Shown piece by piece: positions 53,426 to 62,628 of a stretch of DNA of 64,000 nucleotides. The stretch covers positions 62,001-126,000 of the forward strand of contig LLEU01000039.1 of assembly GCA_001567505.1 (NCBI GenBank). Direction: 5' to 3'. The DNA comes from Acidobacteria bacterium OLB17 (GTDB lineage Bacteria > Acidobacteriota > Blastocatellia > Pyrinomonadales > Pyrinomonadaceae). Below the pieces are notes generated by a model. It was given only the letters and a program-made list of their open reading frames with translations. It did not search any database and had not been told where the DNA came from. Every line of letters begins with the position of its first letter. Positions within the stretch are counted from its first letter, which is position 1. Made by a program: the position numbers and the translations under genes.

Positions 53426-55684
53426 ATGTCAGAACCGATTAAAATAACGATCAACGGACGAGAGGTCGATACCGAAAAGGGTGCTCGCCTTATAGACGTC
53501 TGCCGAGAGAACGGCGTCGGCATCCCGTCCTTTTGCTATTACAAGGATCTTGCTCTGCAGTCATCTTGTCGTATGTGCCTTGTGCGCATAGAGAAGATGC
53601 CGAAGCTGCAAACTTCCTGCACGATAACGTGTACCGACGGAATGGTCGTTACCACCGTCAGCGAAGAGGTCGAGAAAGCGCAGCGTGCAATGGGCGAATT
53701 CCTGCTTGCGAATCACCCGCTCGATTGCCCGCAGTGCGACCGAGGCGGCGAATGCGAGCTGCAGGAGATAATCTTTGACTGGGGCGATGTCGAAGAACGC
53801 TTCTTCGAGAACAAGAACGTCCAGCCGGAGAAATTCCTATCGCCCGTCATCGCGAACGATCCGCAGCGGTGCATCCTCTGCAAACGCTGCACCCGCGTTT
53901 GTGATGAATGGATGGGCGAGGATGCGATCGAGGCGGCAAACCGCGGCGTGAGCACCGTTATCGGGACTTACGGCGGCTGGCTCAATTGCTCGCAGTGCGG
54001 CAACTGCGTCGAGGTCTGCCCGACAGGAACACTGCTTGACGCCGTTTATCGACACGAGACCCGTCCCTGGGAGCTCGAACAGATCATCTCGACAGATGTT
54101 TACGGTTCGGACGGTATGCAGATCTCGATCGGCGCACGCGGCGGCAAAGTTCATCGCGTCGTTGCACGCGATCGATACGTCGATGGCCTGAACGGCGAAT
54201 TCCTCGACGTAAAGGCGCGGTACGCGCACGGGTTCGTCAACCACGAGGATCGCCTTCGCACGCCGCTTATCCGATACACGAAAGGCGGAAAGTTCATTCC
54301 GGCAACATGGGATGATGCGATCAAGTTCGCGGCCGAGAAACTCGCCGCCGCAGGCTCGGATACGGCCGTCATAGCAAGCCCGCGGCTTACGAACGAGTCG
54401 ATCTTCGCGTTGAAGGAGTTCGCATCGGCGGCCGGTTCGGAGCGAACGGCGGTGAGCGATCCTTTCGACCTTCGCCCGATCTTTGAGAACTTGAGCGTTG
54501 AACTGGCAACACATTCCGAGATCCGAAAGGCACGGGTCATCGTCCTTATCGGCGGCGAACCCGAAGAAGAGCAGACCTTCACGGCCAAGCAGGTGCGTCA
54601 GGCCGTGCGGAACGACGGTGCGGAATTCATCTGCGTAAACGATACGCCGATAAACCTTTCGCGCCGTGCGACGAATTTCATCCACACGGCACCGGGCTGC
54701 GCGGACGCTTTCGCGCTTGCCCTGCTTGATAACGGTTCGATCGACCAGGCCGCTGCGAAAATGGCGGTCGATGCGGCGGATGTCCGCCGTGCGGTCGAGG
54801 CGATCGCCTCTGCGACGGGCGATGTCGTCATTATGTTCGGCGGTGATATCTCCGCCGAAGCACAACGCGCCCTCGCTGCAGGTGCCGCAAAGCTCGGCGG
54901 CGAAGGCCGGCGGATCTTGCTGCACCCGCTTGCACGCTATAACAATTCGGTCGGTGCGAACGACATTCTCGCTAAACGGATGGCGGTCGCCGATGCTTTG
55001 AACGGAGCAAAGGCCGCCCTCGTCGCAGGAAGCCTTCAAGACCCGTCCGTGCTCAAGAATGTCGGCTTCGTCGCCGTCCAGGAACTCTTCCTGACCGAAA
55101 CGGCGGAGATGGCCGATGTCGTTTTTCCGGCAGCAAGCTTTGCCGAGTGCGACGGGACGTTCACGAACAATGCGGGGAATGTCCAAAGAGTTCGAAAGGC
55201 GATAGAACCGGTCAACCAATCGCGGCCAGATCATCTGATCACGGCGCAGATCGCTCGCGAAATGGGGCTCGAGATCCTGCCCGACCGCTCGTCCTCGGCG
55301 ATATTCAGGCAGCTTGCGAAGTCCGTCGCTGTCTATGAGGGATTGAGCTATCCGGTGATCCGCGATGAGCGAGCGCCGGTGCAGGCGAAATATCCGGCCG
55401 GTGCGGCAAGCGCCGACCTCGATGCCTTGCGAAAGGCCGTCGAGGCGCTTTCGCCCGGCGAGAAGATCGTGGAGACGCCGCGAGTCGGGCACAAGCTTCA
55501 CCGCCTTACGACGATGACCTCGAAAACCCCGCAGTTCCACCTGCTTGCGAACGGAAATCCGAAGCCGCCGAATCTCCTTGTGGCTCCGCTCGTCCAGTTC
55601 GACCTTGACGGTAAGCCTCGGGAAGAAGGTATGGCAGAGGCAGCAGGCGTAAGCGCCAGCGATAGGAGCATTCCGAAAATTTAA
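53426..55684 (+). CDS. nuoG: NADH-quinone oxidoreductase subunit G
   Basis: 752 residues. In order: a 2Fe-2S ferredoxin domain (CYYKDLALQSSCRMCLVRIE), an HxxxCxxC site (HPLDCPQCDRGGECELQ), two 4Fe-4S sites (CILCKRCTRVC; CSQCGNCVEVCPTGTLLDAV), and then the molybdopterin-type domain with no cofactor ligand visible (TKGGKFIPATWDDAIK, GTFTNNAGNVQRV). It carries most of the clusters in the electron wire. It is separated from nuoF by the lipase and bTHX genes, an uncommon arrangement. Confidence 0.94.
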   Translation: MSEPIKITINGREVDTEKGARLIDVCRENGVGIPSFCYYKDLALQSSCRMCLVRIEKMPKLQTSCTITCTDGMVVTTVSEEVEKAQRAMGEFLLANHPLDCPQCDRGGECELQEIIFDWGDVEERFFENKNVQPEKFLSPVIANDPQRCILCKRCTRVCDEWMGEDAIEAANRGVSTVIGTYGGWLNCSQCGNCVEVCPTGTLLDAVYRHETRPWELEQIISTDVYGSDGMQISIGARGGKVHRVVARDRYVDGLNGEFLDVKARYAHGFVNHEDRLRTPLIRYTKGGKFIPATWDDAIKFAAEKLAAAGSDTAVIASPRLTNESIFALKEFASAAGSERTAVSDPFDLRPIFENLSVELATHSEIRKARVIVLIGGEPEEEQTFTAKQVRQAVRNDGAEFICVNDTPINLSRRATNFIHTAPGCADAFALALLDNGSIDQAAAKMAVDAADVRRAVEAIASATGDVVIMFGGDISAEAQRALAAGAAKLGGEGRRILLHPLARYNNSVGANDILAKRMAVADALNGAKAALVAGSLQDPSVLKNVGFVAVQELFLTETAEMADVVFPAASFAECDGTFTNNAGNVQRVRKAIEPVNQSRPDHLITAQIAREMGLEILPDRSSSAIFRQLAKSVAVYEGLSYPVIRDERAPVQAKYPAGAASADLDALRKAVEALSPGEKIVETPRVGHKLHRLTTMTSKTPQFHLLANGNPKPPNLLVAPLVQFDLDGKPREEGMAEAAGVSASDRSIPKI

Positions 55685-55690
55685 GGGAAA

Positions 55691-56786
55691 ATGGAAGAGA
55701 CTCTCAAACTAGTGTTTCCGTATGTCGTCATCCTGGTCGGCGTGCTTCTTGCATTCCAGGGCGTGCTGATGATCGTGGCATACACGGTGCTCGGCGAACG
55801 AAAAGTGCTTGGTTGGATCCAGGGCCGCGTCGGCCCGAACCGCGTTGGCCCCTGGGGCGTGCTTCAGCCGTTTGCCGACCTCCTTAAGTTCATCTTTAAG
55901 GAAGACATCGTTCCGAACGAATCATCTAAGCTTATTTACTACCTTGCGCCGATGATCGCGCTCACCTGCGCGTTGATGCCGATCGTCGTCTATCCGTTCG
56001 GCCCGACGATAACGTCGATCGACTGGAGTTTCCTGCCTTACGGCATTGCAGAGGGAGTTCACACGCTCCGGCTTGTGATCGCAAGGATCGATGTCGGTGT
56101 GCTCTTCGTCCTTTCGATCACCTCGGTCGGCGTTTACGGGATCATGCTTGCGGGCTGGTCGTCGAACAGCAAATACAGCCTTATGGGCGGCTTGCGTTCT
56201 TCTGCTCAGATGATCTCGTACGAGCTTGCGATGGGCACGTCCGTTATCGGCGTTGTGATGCTCGCGGGTTCGCTTGACCTGACCGAGATCATCCGGGTTC
56301 AGATGGGTTCGCCGTGGTATATGCGGTGGTTCATAATTCCGCAGTTCATCGGATTTGTTGTTTTTCTGATCTCGGCCTTCGCCGAGACGAACCGCGTTCC
56401 GTTCGACCTGCCGGAAGCCGAGACCGAACTCGTCGCAGGGTTTCACACGGAATATTCCGCCCTGAAATTCGCACTCTTCTTTATGGCCGAGTACGTGAAT
56501 ATGTTCACGGTCTCGATGATGGCGACAGTGCTTTTTCTCGGCGGCTGGTATGTGCCGGGCCTGAGCCACCTTTTCGATGTCGGCTCGGTCCCGTATGCGC
56601 TTATCAGTATCGGAGCATTCATAGGAAAAGTGATCTTTTTCCTTTTCCTTTATATTTGGATCCGCGGGACGCTGCCGCGTTTTTCGTTTCGATCAGTTGA
56701 TGAATTTCGGTTGGAAGTTCCTGCTTCCGCTCGGCCTTTTGAATTTGATCGGGACGATCATAGTTGTGTTCTTCCTAAATAGATGA
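55691..56786 (+). CDS. nuoH: NADH-quinone oxidoreductase subunit H, one frameshift near its end
   Basis: Repaired length 364 residues. Conserved loops are GWIQGRVGPNRVGPWGVLQP, FAETNRVPFDLPEAETELVA and WIRGTLPR. After this the displayed frame has five T where four (56680-56684) are needed; removing one gives FRFDQLMNFGWKFLLPLGLL and a stop at 56786. As displayed it would end with an unnatural tail at 56782. NuoH links the quinone site to the membrane arm. In most operons nuoI follows; here nuoJ does. Confidence 0.92.
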
Positions 56787-56830
56787 ACGGGTGCACGGCC
56801 GCATAATTCGTTGTCGGCCGAGCACCATTG

Positions 56831-57403
56831 ATGGATATGGTCTCAACAGCATTATTTTTTCTTTTTGCCGGTTTCGCGATAATGTGTGCGATCTCGATGG
56901 TCTATCACAAGAATCCGCTCTACAGCGCGATATCGCTCGTCGGCGTATTCATCGCGTTGGCGTGCATCTATCTGACGCTTGCGGCCCCGTTCATCGCGAT
57001 CGTACAGATCCTTGTGTACGCAGGCGCGATAATGGTGCTCGTTGTTTTCGTCATAATGCTTTTGAACCTTGATGACGAGCCGAACACCTCACGTTTGAGG
57101 TATCTATACGCGTTGGGCGGCGGCCTCGGCATCGTACTGCTTGCGCAGACGCTCTTTGTCGTCTATGCCGTTTCGCGTACGCCCAATACCGCGGTCGACC
57201 CGAACGCGACGGTCGGGAACACGCTCGATATCGGACGGGCGATGTACACGGAATATCTGCTGCCGGTCGAGATCGTCGGCGTAATGCTCCTGATGGCGAT
57301 CGTCGGGTCGGTCGTGCTCGCACGGCGTCTGTCGCAGCCTGCACTCGAACTCGTGATCGATAACGAACAAGAACGCGTCAACGAGGAATTAGGCTTGGAA
57401 TAG
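56831..57403 (+). CDS. nuoJ: NADH-quinone oxidoreductase subunit J
   Basis: 190 residues with about five membrane spans. Family landmarks are NPLYSAISLVGVFIALACIY and IVQILVYAGAIMVLVVFVIM (the pi-bulge helix, TM3). It lies 44 nt after nuoH with no nuoI in between. The C-terminus is a charged cytoplasmic tail. The TTG at 56828 is an alternative start. Confidence 0.92.
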   Translation: MDMVSTALFFLFAGFAIMCAISMVYHKNPLYSAISLVGVFIALACIYLTLAAPFIAIVQILVYAGAIMVLVVFVIMLLNLDDEPNTSRLRYLYALGGGLGIVLLAQTLFVVYAVSRTPNTAVDPNATVGNTLDIGRAMYTEYLLPVEIVGVMLLMAIVGSVVLARRLSQPALELVIDNEQERVNEELGLE

Positions 57404-57410
57404 CGAAGTT

Positions 57411-57716
57411 ATGGAACCGAATCTTGCAACATATCTCGGGCTATCGGGAATTCTTTTTACGATCGGATGCGTCGGCGTCGTCTTCAAACGGAACGCCCTC
57501 GGGATGTTCATGTGCATCGAGCTTATGCTCAACGCTGTGAACCTTACGTTCGTGGCTTTCTCGCGGTATTACGCCGATGTTCACGGCCAGCTCTTTGTCT
57601 TTATGGTTATGAGCGTCGCGGCTGCCGAGGCCGCCGTCGGCTTGGGCATCTTTATTGCATTCTTCCGAAATCGTCAGTCGATCGACGTGGATACTGCGAG
57701 CATTTTGAAGAATTGA
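57411..57716 (+). CDS. nuoK: NADH-quinone oxidoreductase subunit K
   Basis: 101 residues with three membrane spans. MFMCIELMLNAVNLTFVAFS carries the conserved TM2 glutamate, and AAAEAAVGLGIFIAFFRN carries the TM3 glutamate, both part of the proton path. It is 7 nt after nuoJ, and its stop overlaps the next ATG (TGATG). Confidence 0.95.
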   Translation: MEPNLATYLGLSGILFTIGCVGVVFKRNALGMFMCIELMLNAVNLTFVAFSRYYADVHGQLFVFMVMSVAAAEAAVGLGIFIAFFRNRQSIDVDTASILKN

Positions 57717-57922
57717 TGCTGAATGCCGACATCATCTCATTTAGGGAGTTCGTGATGCACGAGCCTTTGCCATTGTCGAAGATTCCCCGAATTGAAATGA
57801 CCGATGGAGAGGTTACGAAGCTGCTTCGGGAAAGAAATGCGAGTGACTTTGCGGTCAATTTTTGGCACGAGATCGTCGAACAGGATCTCACCGTCGATGA
57901 AGACGACGATCTGAGTTTTTAG
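57716..57922 (+). CDS. 68-residue hypothetical protein between nuoK and nuoL
   Basis: The ATG overlaps the nuoK stop (TGATG) and the gene ends 1 nt before nuoL, so it is embedded in the operon. The sequence is acidic and soluble (EMTDGEVTKLLRERNASDF, ending EDDDLSF) with no membrane span. An internal ATG at 57755 is a possible start. I recognise no family; the conserved spacing is the main sign it is real. Confidence 0.55.
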   Translation: MLNADIISFREFVMHEPLPLSKIPRIEMTDGEVTKLLRERNASDFAVNFWHEIVEQDLTVDEDDDLSF

Positions 57923-57923
57923 A

Positions 57924-60117
57924 ATGATTGAGAACAACCTTTTAAGTTTGATCATCTTCGCCCCGCTTGTCGGAGCCGTCGTGAACTGGCTCGTCGGCGG
58001 CCGTCTCAAGAACGAGCTGTTCTCGAGCGTGGTCGGCTGCTCGACGATCGCGATCTCGACGATCGCGGCGTTCATGCTCGCCTTCGGCATCGGGACCGGC
58101 CAGACGGGAGCTCTTTTTGCCGAAAGGCCGATCTTCGACCAGATCTGGACGTGGATGCAGGTTGGCGGCTTCCGCGCTGATTTCGGTCTCGCGATGGATC
58201 CGCTCTCGGGGATCTACGCCTGCTTTATCACGTTCGTCGGCCTGCTCATTCACCTATTCTCGGCGGGGTATATGCACGGAGACAAGGGATTCTACCGCTT
58301 TTTCGCGTACCTGAATCTCTTTATGTTCTCGATGCTTACGCTCATTCTCGCCGACAATATCCTGCTGATGTTCGTCGGTTGGGAGGGCGTCGGGCTTTGC
58401 TCGTATCTGCTTATCGGCTACTACATCAAACGCGACGAGGCACGCCGAGCGGCAAAGAAGGCGTTCGTGATGAATCGTATCGGCGACTGGGGCGTCCTGA
58501 TCGGTATCTTCCTGCTTTTTACGCTCACGGGCTCGATCTCATTCTTCGACAAAACGGTTGACGGACAGCACGTCGCAAGCTCGCTCAACGTGATCGCGCA
58601 AATGGCGCAGGAACCTTTCGGATGGGGCACGATCTTCGCAGGCGGCATCACGTCGGTGGCCGTGCTCCTCTTTATCGGAGCAACGGGCAAATCCGCACAG
58701 ATACCGCTTTTTACGTGGCTTCCGGACGCGATGGCCGGCCCGACACCGGTCTCAGCACTCATTCACGCAGCGACAATGGTGACCGCCGGCGTCTATATGG
58801 TCGTTCGTTGCAATGCGATCTTCCAGAACGCCCCGACGGCGATGTTCATCGTCGCGATCATCGGATGTGCGACCGCTCTATTCGCGGCCACCATTGGACT
58901 CGCGCAGAACGATATCAAGAAGGTGCTCGCCTATTCGACCGTTTCGCAGCTCGGTTATATGTTCCTTGCATGCGGCGTCGGGGCGTTCGTCGCGGCGATC
59001 TTTCACGTGATGACGCACGCGTTCTTCAAGGCGTTGCTCTTCCTCGGATCGGGTTCGGTGATCCACGGAATGCATCACGAACAGGATATGCGCCGTATGG
59101 GAAACCTGCGCAAGTATATGCCCATCACCTATATCACGATGGGCGCGGCCTGGCTTGCGATCTGCGGCATCCCGATCTGGGCGGGATTCTTCTCAAAGGA
59201 CGAAATTCTCTTTAAGACATTCGCTGCGTCAGGGCCGCTCGGGAATTGGGCGTACGTGCTTTGGGCGATCGGGCTTGCGACGGCCGTGCTTACGGCGGTG
59301 TATATGACAAGGCTCATGGTGATGACCTTTTTCGGCGAGGAAAGATTCCACCTTGCCTCGAGGCGACCACCATGCCGCCGCTGACGCTCACGATGACGAT
59401 CACGCCGCCGTTCACGACGACGATGATGAGGACGAGCATCACGCACTTCCTGCGGACTTCAAACCGCACGAGTCGCCGTGGACGATGACCGTACCGCTCG
59501 TCGTCCTCGCAATACTCTCGACGGTCGGCGGCCTCGTCGGTATTCCGTACGCGGTCAGCTCAATGTTCGGGGCCGGCGATGTGAATGCCTTCCACAAGGT
59601 GCTTTCACCGGTGATCGCGGAAGTCGGCAAGCCGCACGCGATCGCGGCTGCCGGTGAACATTCCGCTCCCGAGGCCGCTGCAGCACATTCGGCGGCGCCT
59701 GCTGCACACGGCGAAGAGGCTCACGATCCTGCCGAGATCTCGCTTGAGCGAACGCTTGCGGTCGTCTCTGTCGTGCTTGCGCTGATCGGCATCGGCATCG
59801 GCTGGTTGGTGTTCTCAAAAACGCCGCTCAAGGCCCTGCCGAAGATCCTGCAGGACAAGTGGCGCATCGACGAACTATACAACGGCTATATCGTCGATCC
59901 GATCACGAAGCTCTCTCGGCAAGGCCTTTGGAAGGGTTTTGATGTCGGGTTCATCGACGGGATCGTCAACGGTATCGGACATTTTATGGTCGAGGCCGGG
60001 AACGCCGTTCGCAGTCTGCAGGTCGGTTTTGTTAGAAGTTACGCGGCGATCATTCTCTTCGGAGCTCTCGCCGTCATCGGATACTTTATTTATTACGGGC
60101 TGAAATTGGTAGGGTAA
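57924..60117 (+). CDS. nuoL: NADH-quinone oxidoreductase subunit L, one frameshift, with His/Asp-rich loop
   Basis: Repaired length 730 residues. The antiporter-like core is clear: GWEGVGLCSYLLIGYY, GKSAQIPLFTWLPDAMAGPT, ALIHAATMVTAGVYMVVRC and LAQNDIKKVLAYSTVSQLGYM. The displayed frame ends at 59384. Removing one base in the CC/GG runs at about 59351-59362 joins it to a second part with a His/Asp-rich loop (GDHHAAADAHDDDHAAVHDD), then membrane helices and a long lateral helix region (DELYNGYIVDPITKLSRQG). It is the distal proton-pumping subunit. Confidence 0.92.
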
Positions 60118-60118
60118 G

Positions 60119-61012
60119 ATGCACTTGCATTTCAAATCTCTCGCGATCCTACTCGCACTCTCGCTCGGCGTCCTCGCCGCGGATGTCCGTGCGCAGGCGG
60201 CCAACGCGGGTAAATGGGCTGGCATCACGGGAGAAAAGGGCGAATTTCTGGTCTACATTCCAGCGGGCTACCTGGTGGGGGCCTCTACGAACTTTTATAT
60301 ACAAGCCAAACAAAAGAGATTCGAGATTCAGGAACATGTCATCGTTGCCCGCCTGTTCAACGGCGCGTTGCTGCGTTACGAGATGTACCAAGGGAACGTG
60401 GAGGGCCTTGAAGATCACCTTGCGCAAGGAACAGAGCTGACAAATGTGCGAAATGTCGGCGATTTTAAAGCGTCGTCGGCCGGAGTCTCAAAAAACGGGC
60501 GCACATATCATACTGAGTACTACAACAACGGAAAGCGGTTGTATGTTTTGAGCTCCGAAGGACGAGACGAGAAGAACCTCGCCGCCAAGGCTTTCTTTGC
60601 AAGTGCTAGGCTCCATGTTTCGAGTGGTTGGATCGACCCGAATTCGCCGACATCGACGGCGAAGATTACGCTCCCGCGACTGACCGAGATCCTCCCTGAG
60701 AAGTTAGGTGATGACCACATTGTCGCTCTCGGGGAGGTTGATCGTCCGCCGCTGATCCTTTTCAGGCCTAGGATGGATTGGTCGGCCGATCAAAGGCATG
60801 GCGTTGACGCCGGCCAGATCAAGGTCCGGGTCGTGCTTTCTTCGAATGGAACTGTCTCCAAGGTCGATATCGAGAAGAATAATTTTTTCTATATGCAGCA
60901 ACAGGCATTAGATGCCGCTCGGAAGATCGTGTTCATACCCGCCGAGAAGGACGGAAAGCTCGTCTCGGTCTCCGTTGAGTTTACGAATATTTTTGAGCGC
61001 AGCGTGCTTTAA
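60119..61012 (+). CDS. Exported TonB_C-like protein between nuoL and nuoM
   Basis: 297 residues; the signal peptide ends DVRAQ near residue 24. The first 190 residues are unrecognised but beta-rich. The last 95 look like the C-terminal domain of TonB-type energy transducers (DRPPLILFRPRMDW, GQIKVRVVLSSNGTVSKVDI, ALDAARKIVFIPAEKDGKLV). Without an N-terminal membrane anchor it is not a classical TonB. Base composition looks slightly less GC-biased than its neighbours, so late insertion into the operon is possible. Confidence 0.68.
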   Translation: MHLHFKSLAILLALSLGVLAADVRAQAANAGKWAGITGEKGEFLVYIPAGYLVGASTNFYIQAKQKRFEIQEHVIVARLFNGALLRYEMYQGNVEGLEDHLAQGTELTNVRNVGDFKASSAGVSKNGRTYHTEYYNNGKRLYVLSSEGRDEKNLAAKAFFASARLHVSSGWIDPNSPTSTAKITLPRLTEILPEKLGDDHIVALGEVDRPPLILFRPRMDWSADQRHGVDAGQIKVRVVLSSNGTVSKVDIEKNNFFYMQQQALDAARKIVFIPAEKDGKLVSVSVEFTNIFERSVL

Positions 61013-61020
61013 CCCTTTGT

Positions 61021-62628
61021 ATGGATCTTATTGCGAATAACCTATTGACCATTCTGATCTTGCTGCCGACGATCGGCGCGATCGGAGCGATCGCCTATCA
61101 GGCGGTCACGCGGTCGGATGAGCACCAGAAATGGATCGCGCTTTTCGTAACGGTACTTAACTTTCTGATCTCGCTCGTCCTGTTTACGAGAGGGGTGCCC
61201 GCGGTGGGCGGGTTCGAGTTCGAGCAGAATGTGCCGTGGATCAGCGCCATTCACACCAATTATCACGTCGGTGTCGATGGCCTGAGTTTCTGGCTTGTCC
61301 TCTTGACCACGTTCATAATGCCGCTCTCGGTGCTTTGCGCGTGGACGGCCGTTGAAAAGAAAAAGACCGCATTCTTCGCCTTTCTGCTCCTGCTCGAATC
61401 GGCGATGCTAGGCGTTTTCGTAACGCTCGACCTGCTCGTCTTTTATCTCTTTTTTGAAGCATCGCTCGTTCCGATGTTCTTCCTGATCGGCGTTTGGGGC
61501 GGCAAGAACCGCATCTATGCGGCCGTAAAATTTTTCATCTTTACGGCGGTCGGCAGCCTTCTGATGCTGGTCGCGATCATCGCACTGTATTACATCTATG
61601 CGGGAGCCGTGAACGGTGCGGGTTCCTTCGATTTTGTCGAGATCCTTGCCGCTATGCAGTCCGGCAAACTGATCCTCGGGCCGCAGGTCGGTATGCTGCT
61701 CTTCCTCGCATTCGCGCTTTCGTTCGCGATCAAGGTCCCGATCTTTCCGGTCCATACCTGGCTCCCGGACGCACATACGGAAGCTCCGACCGCGGGTTCG
61801 GTGATCCTGGCCGCCATTCTTCTAAAGATGGGAACGTACGGCTTGATGCGTTTTAACTTCGCGTTCTTCCCGGATCAGGCACGCGAGACCGCGTGGATCT
61901 TCATCACTCTCGCCGTGATCGGCATCATATACGGCGCTCTCGTCGCCATGGTGCAGCCGGATTGGAAACGCCTGATCGCGTACACGTCCGTTGCGCATAT
62001 GGGTTTCGTCGTGCTCGGGATGTTCTCGTTCACTGAACTCGGGATGCAGGGTGCGGTTTATCAGATGCTGAATCACGGTGTTTCCACCGGTGCACTCTTC
62101 ATCCTGGTCGGCTTTGCGTACGAACGGCGGCATACCCGCGAGATCAGCGAATACGGCGGCCTCGCGAATGTGATGCCGAACTACGCCGCGATATTTATCA
62201 TTACGACGATGTCGTCGATCGGCCTGCCGTTCCTTAACGGCTTTGTCGGGGAATTCCTTATCATGGTCGGGATGTTCAAATCGACGATCCTGAACGTAAC
62301 GGCCTCCGCGAATTGGAATTACGTCGCGGCGATGGCCGCCGGCATCGGCGTTATCCTTGCGGCGGTCTATCTGCTTTGGCTCGTGCAGCGTGTCTTTTTT
62401 GGAAAGGTCACGCACGCCGAGAACAAGAAACTTAAAGATCTGAACGCCCGTGAGATCGGGTTGATGATACCGCTTCTGATAGCGATGGTAGTAATGGGCG
62501 TATATCCGCGGCCTTTCCTTGAACGTACCGATAGTGCGATCAAGTCGATCGAAGCCCGAGTGATGAGGTCTGCAGGTGGAGCCGTCGCGAAGACGGAACT
62601 CGATACAAAGGCCCTCGAGAATAGATAA
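61021..62628 (+). CDS. nuoM: NADH-quinone oxidoreductase subunit M
   Basis: 535 residues, about 14 membrane spans. Conserved segments are HVGVDGLSFWLVLLTTFIMP, LLESAMLGVFVTLDLLVFYL with the following FFEASLVPMFFLIGVWGG, and KVPIFPVHTWLPDAHTEAPT. It is one of the three antiporter-like pumping subunits. Its stop overlaps the nuoN ATG (TAATG). Confidence 0.95.
   Translation: MDLIANNLLTILILLPTIGAIGAIAYQAVTRSDEHQKWIALFVTVLNFLISLVLFTRGVPAVGGFEFEQNVPWISAIHTNYHVGVDGLSFWLVLLTTFIMPLSVLCAWTAVEKKKTAFFAFLLLLESAMLGVFVTLDLLVFYLFFEASLVPMFFLIGVWGGKNRIYAAVKFFIFTAVGSLLMLVAIIALYYIYAGAVNGAGSFDFVEILAAMQSGKLILGPQVGMLLFLAFALSFAIKVPIFPVHTWLPDAHTEAPTAGSVILAAILLKMGTYGLMRFNFAFFPDQARETAWIFITLAVIGIIYGALVAMVQPDWKRLIAYTSVAHMGFVVLGMFSFTELGMQGAVYQMLNHGVSTGALFILVGFAYERRHTREISEYGGLANVMPNYAAIFIITTMSSIGLPFLNGFVGEFLIMVGMFKSTILNVTASANWNYVAAMAAGIGVILAAVYLLWLVQRVFFGKVTHAENKKLKDLNAREIGLMIPLLIAMVVMGVYPRPFLERTDSAIKSIEARVMRSAGGAVAKTELDTKALENR

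Noticed and set aside
53837-55540. Large minus-strand open frame of 567 codons opposite nuoG
   Set aside because: It is a shadow of the GC-rich third codon positions of nuoG; the composition is Arg/Asp-rich with no recognisable domain.
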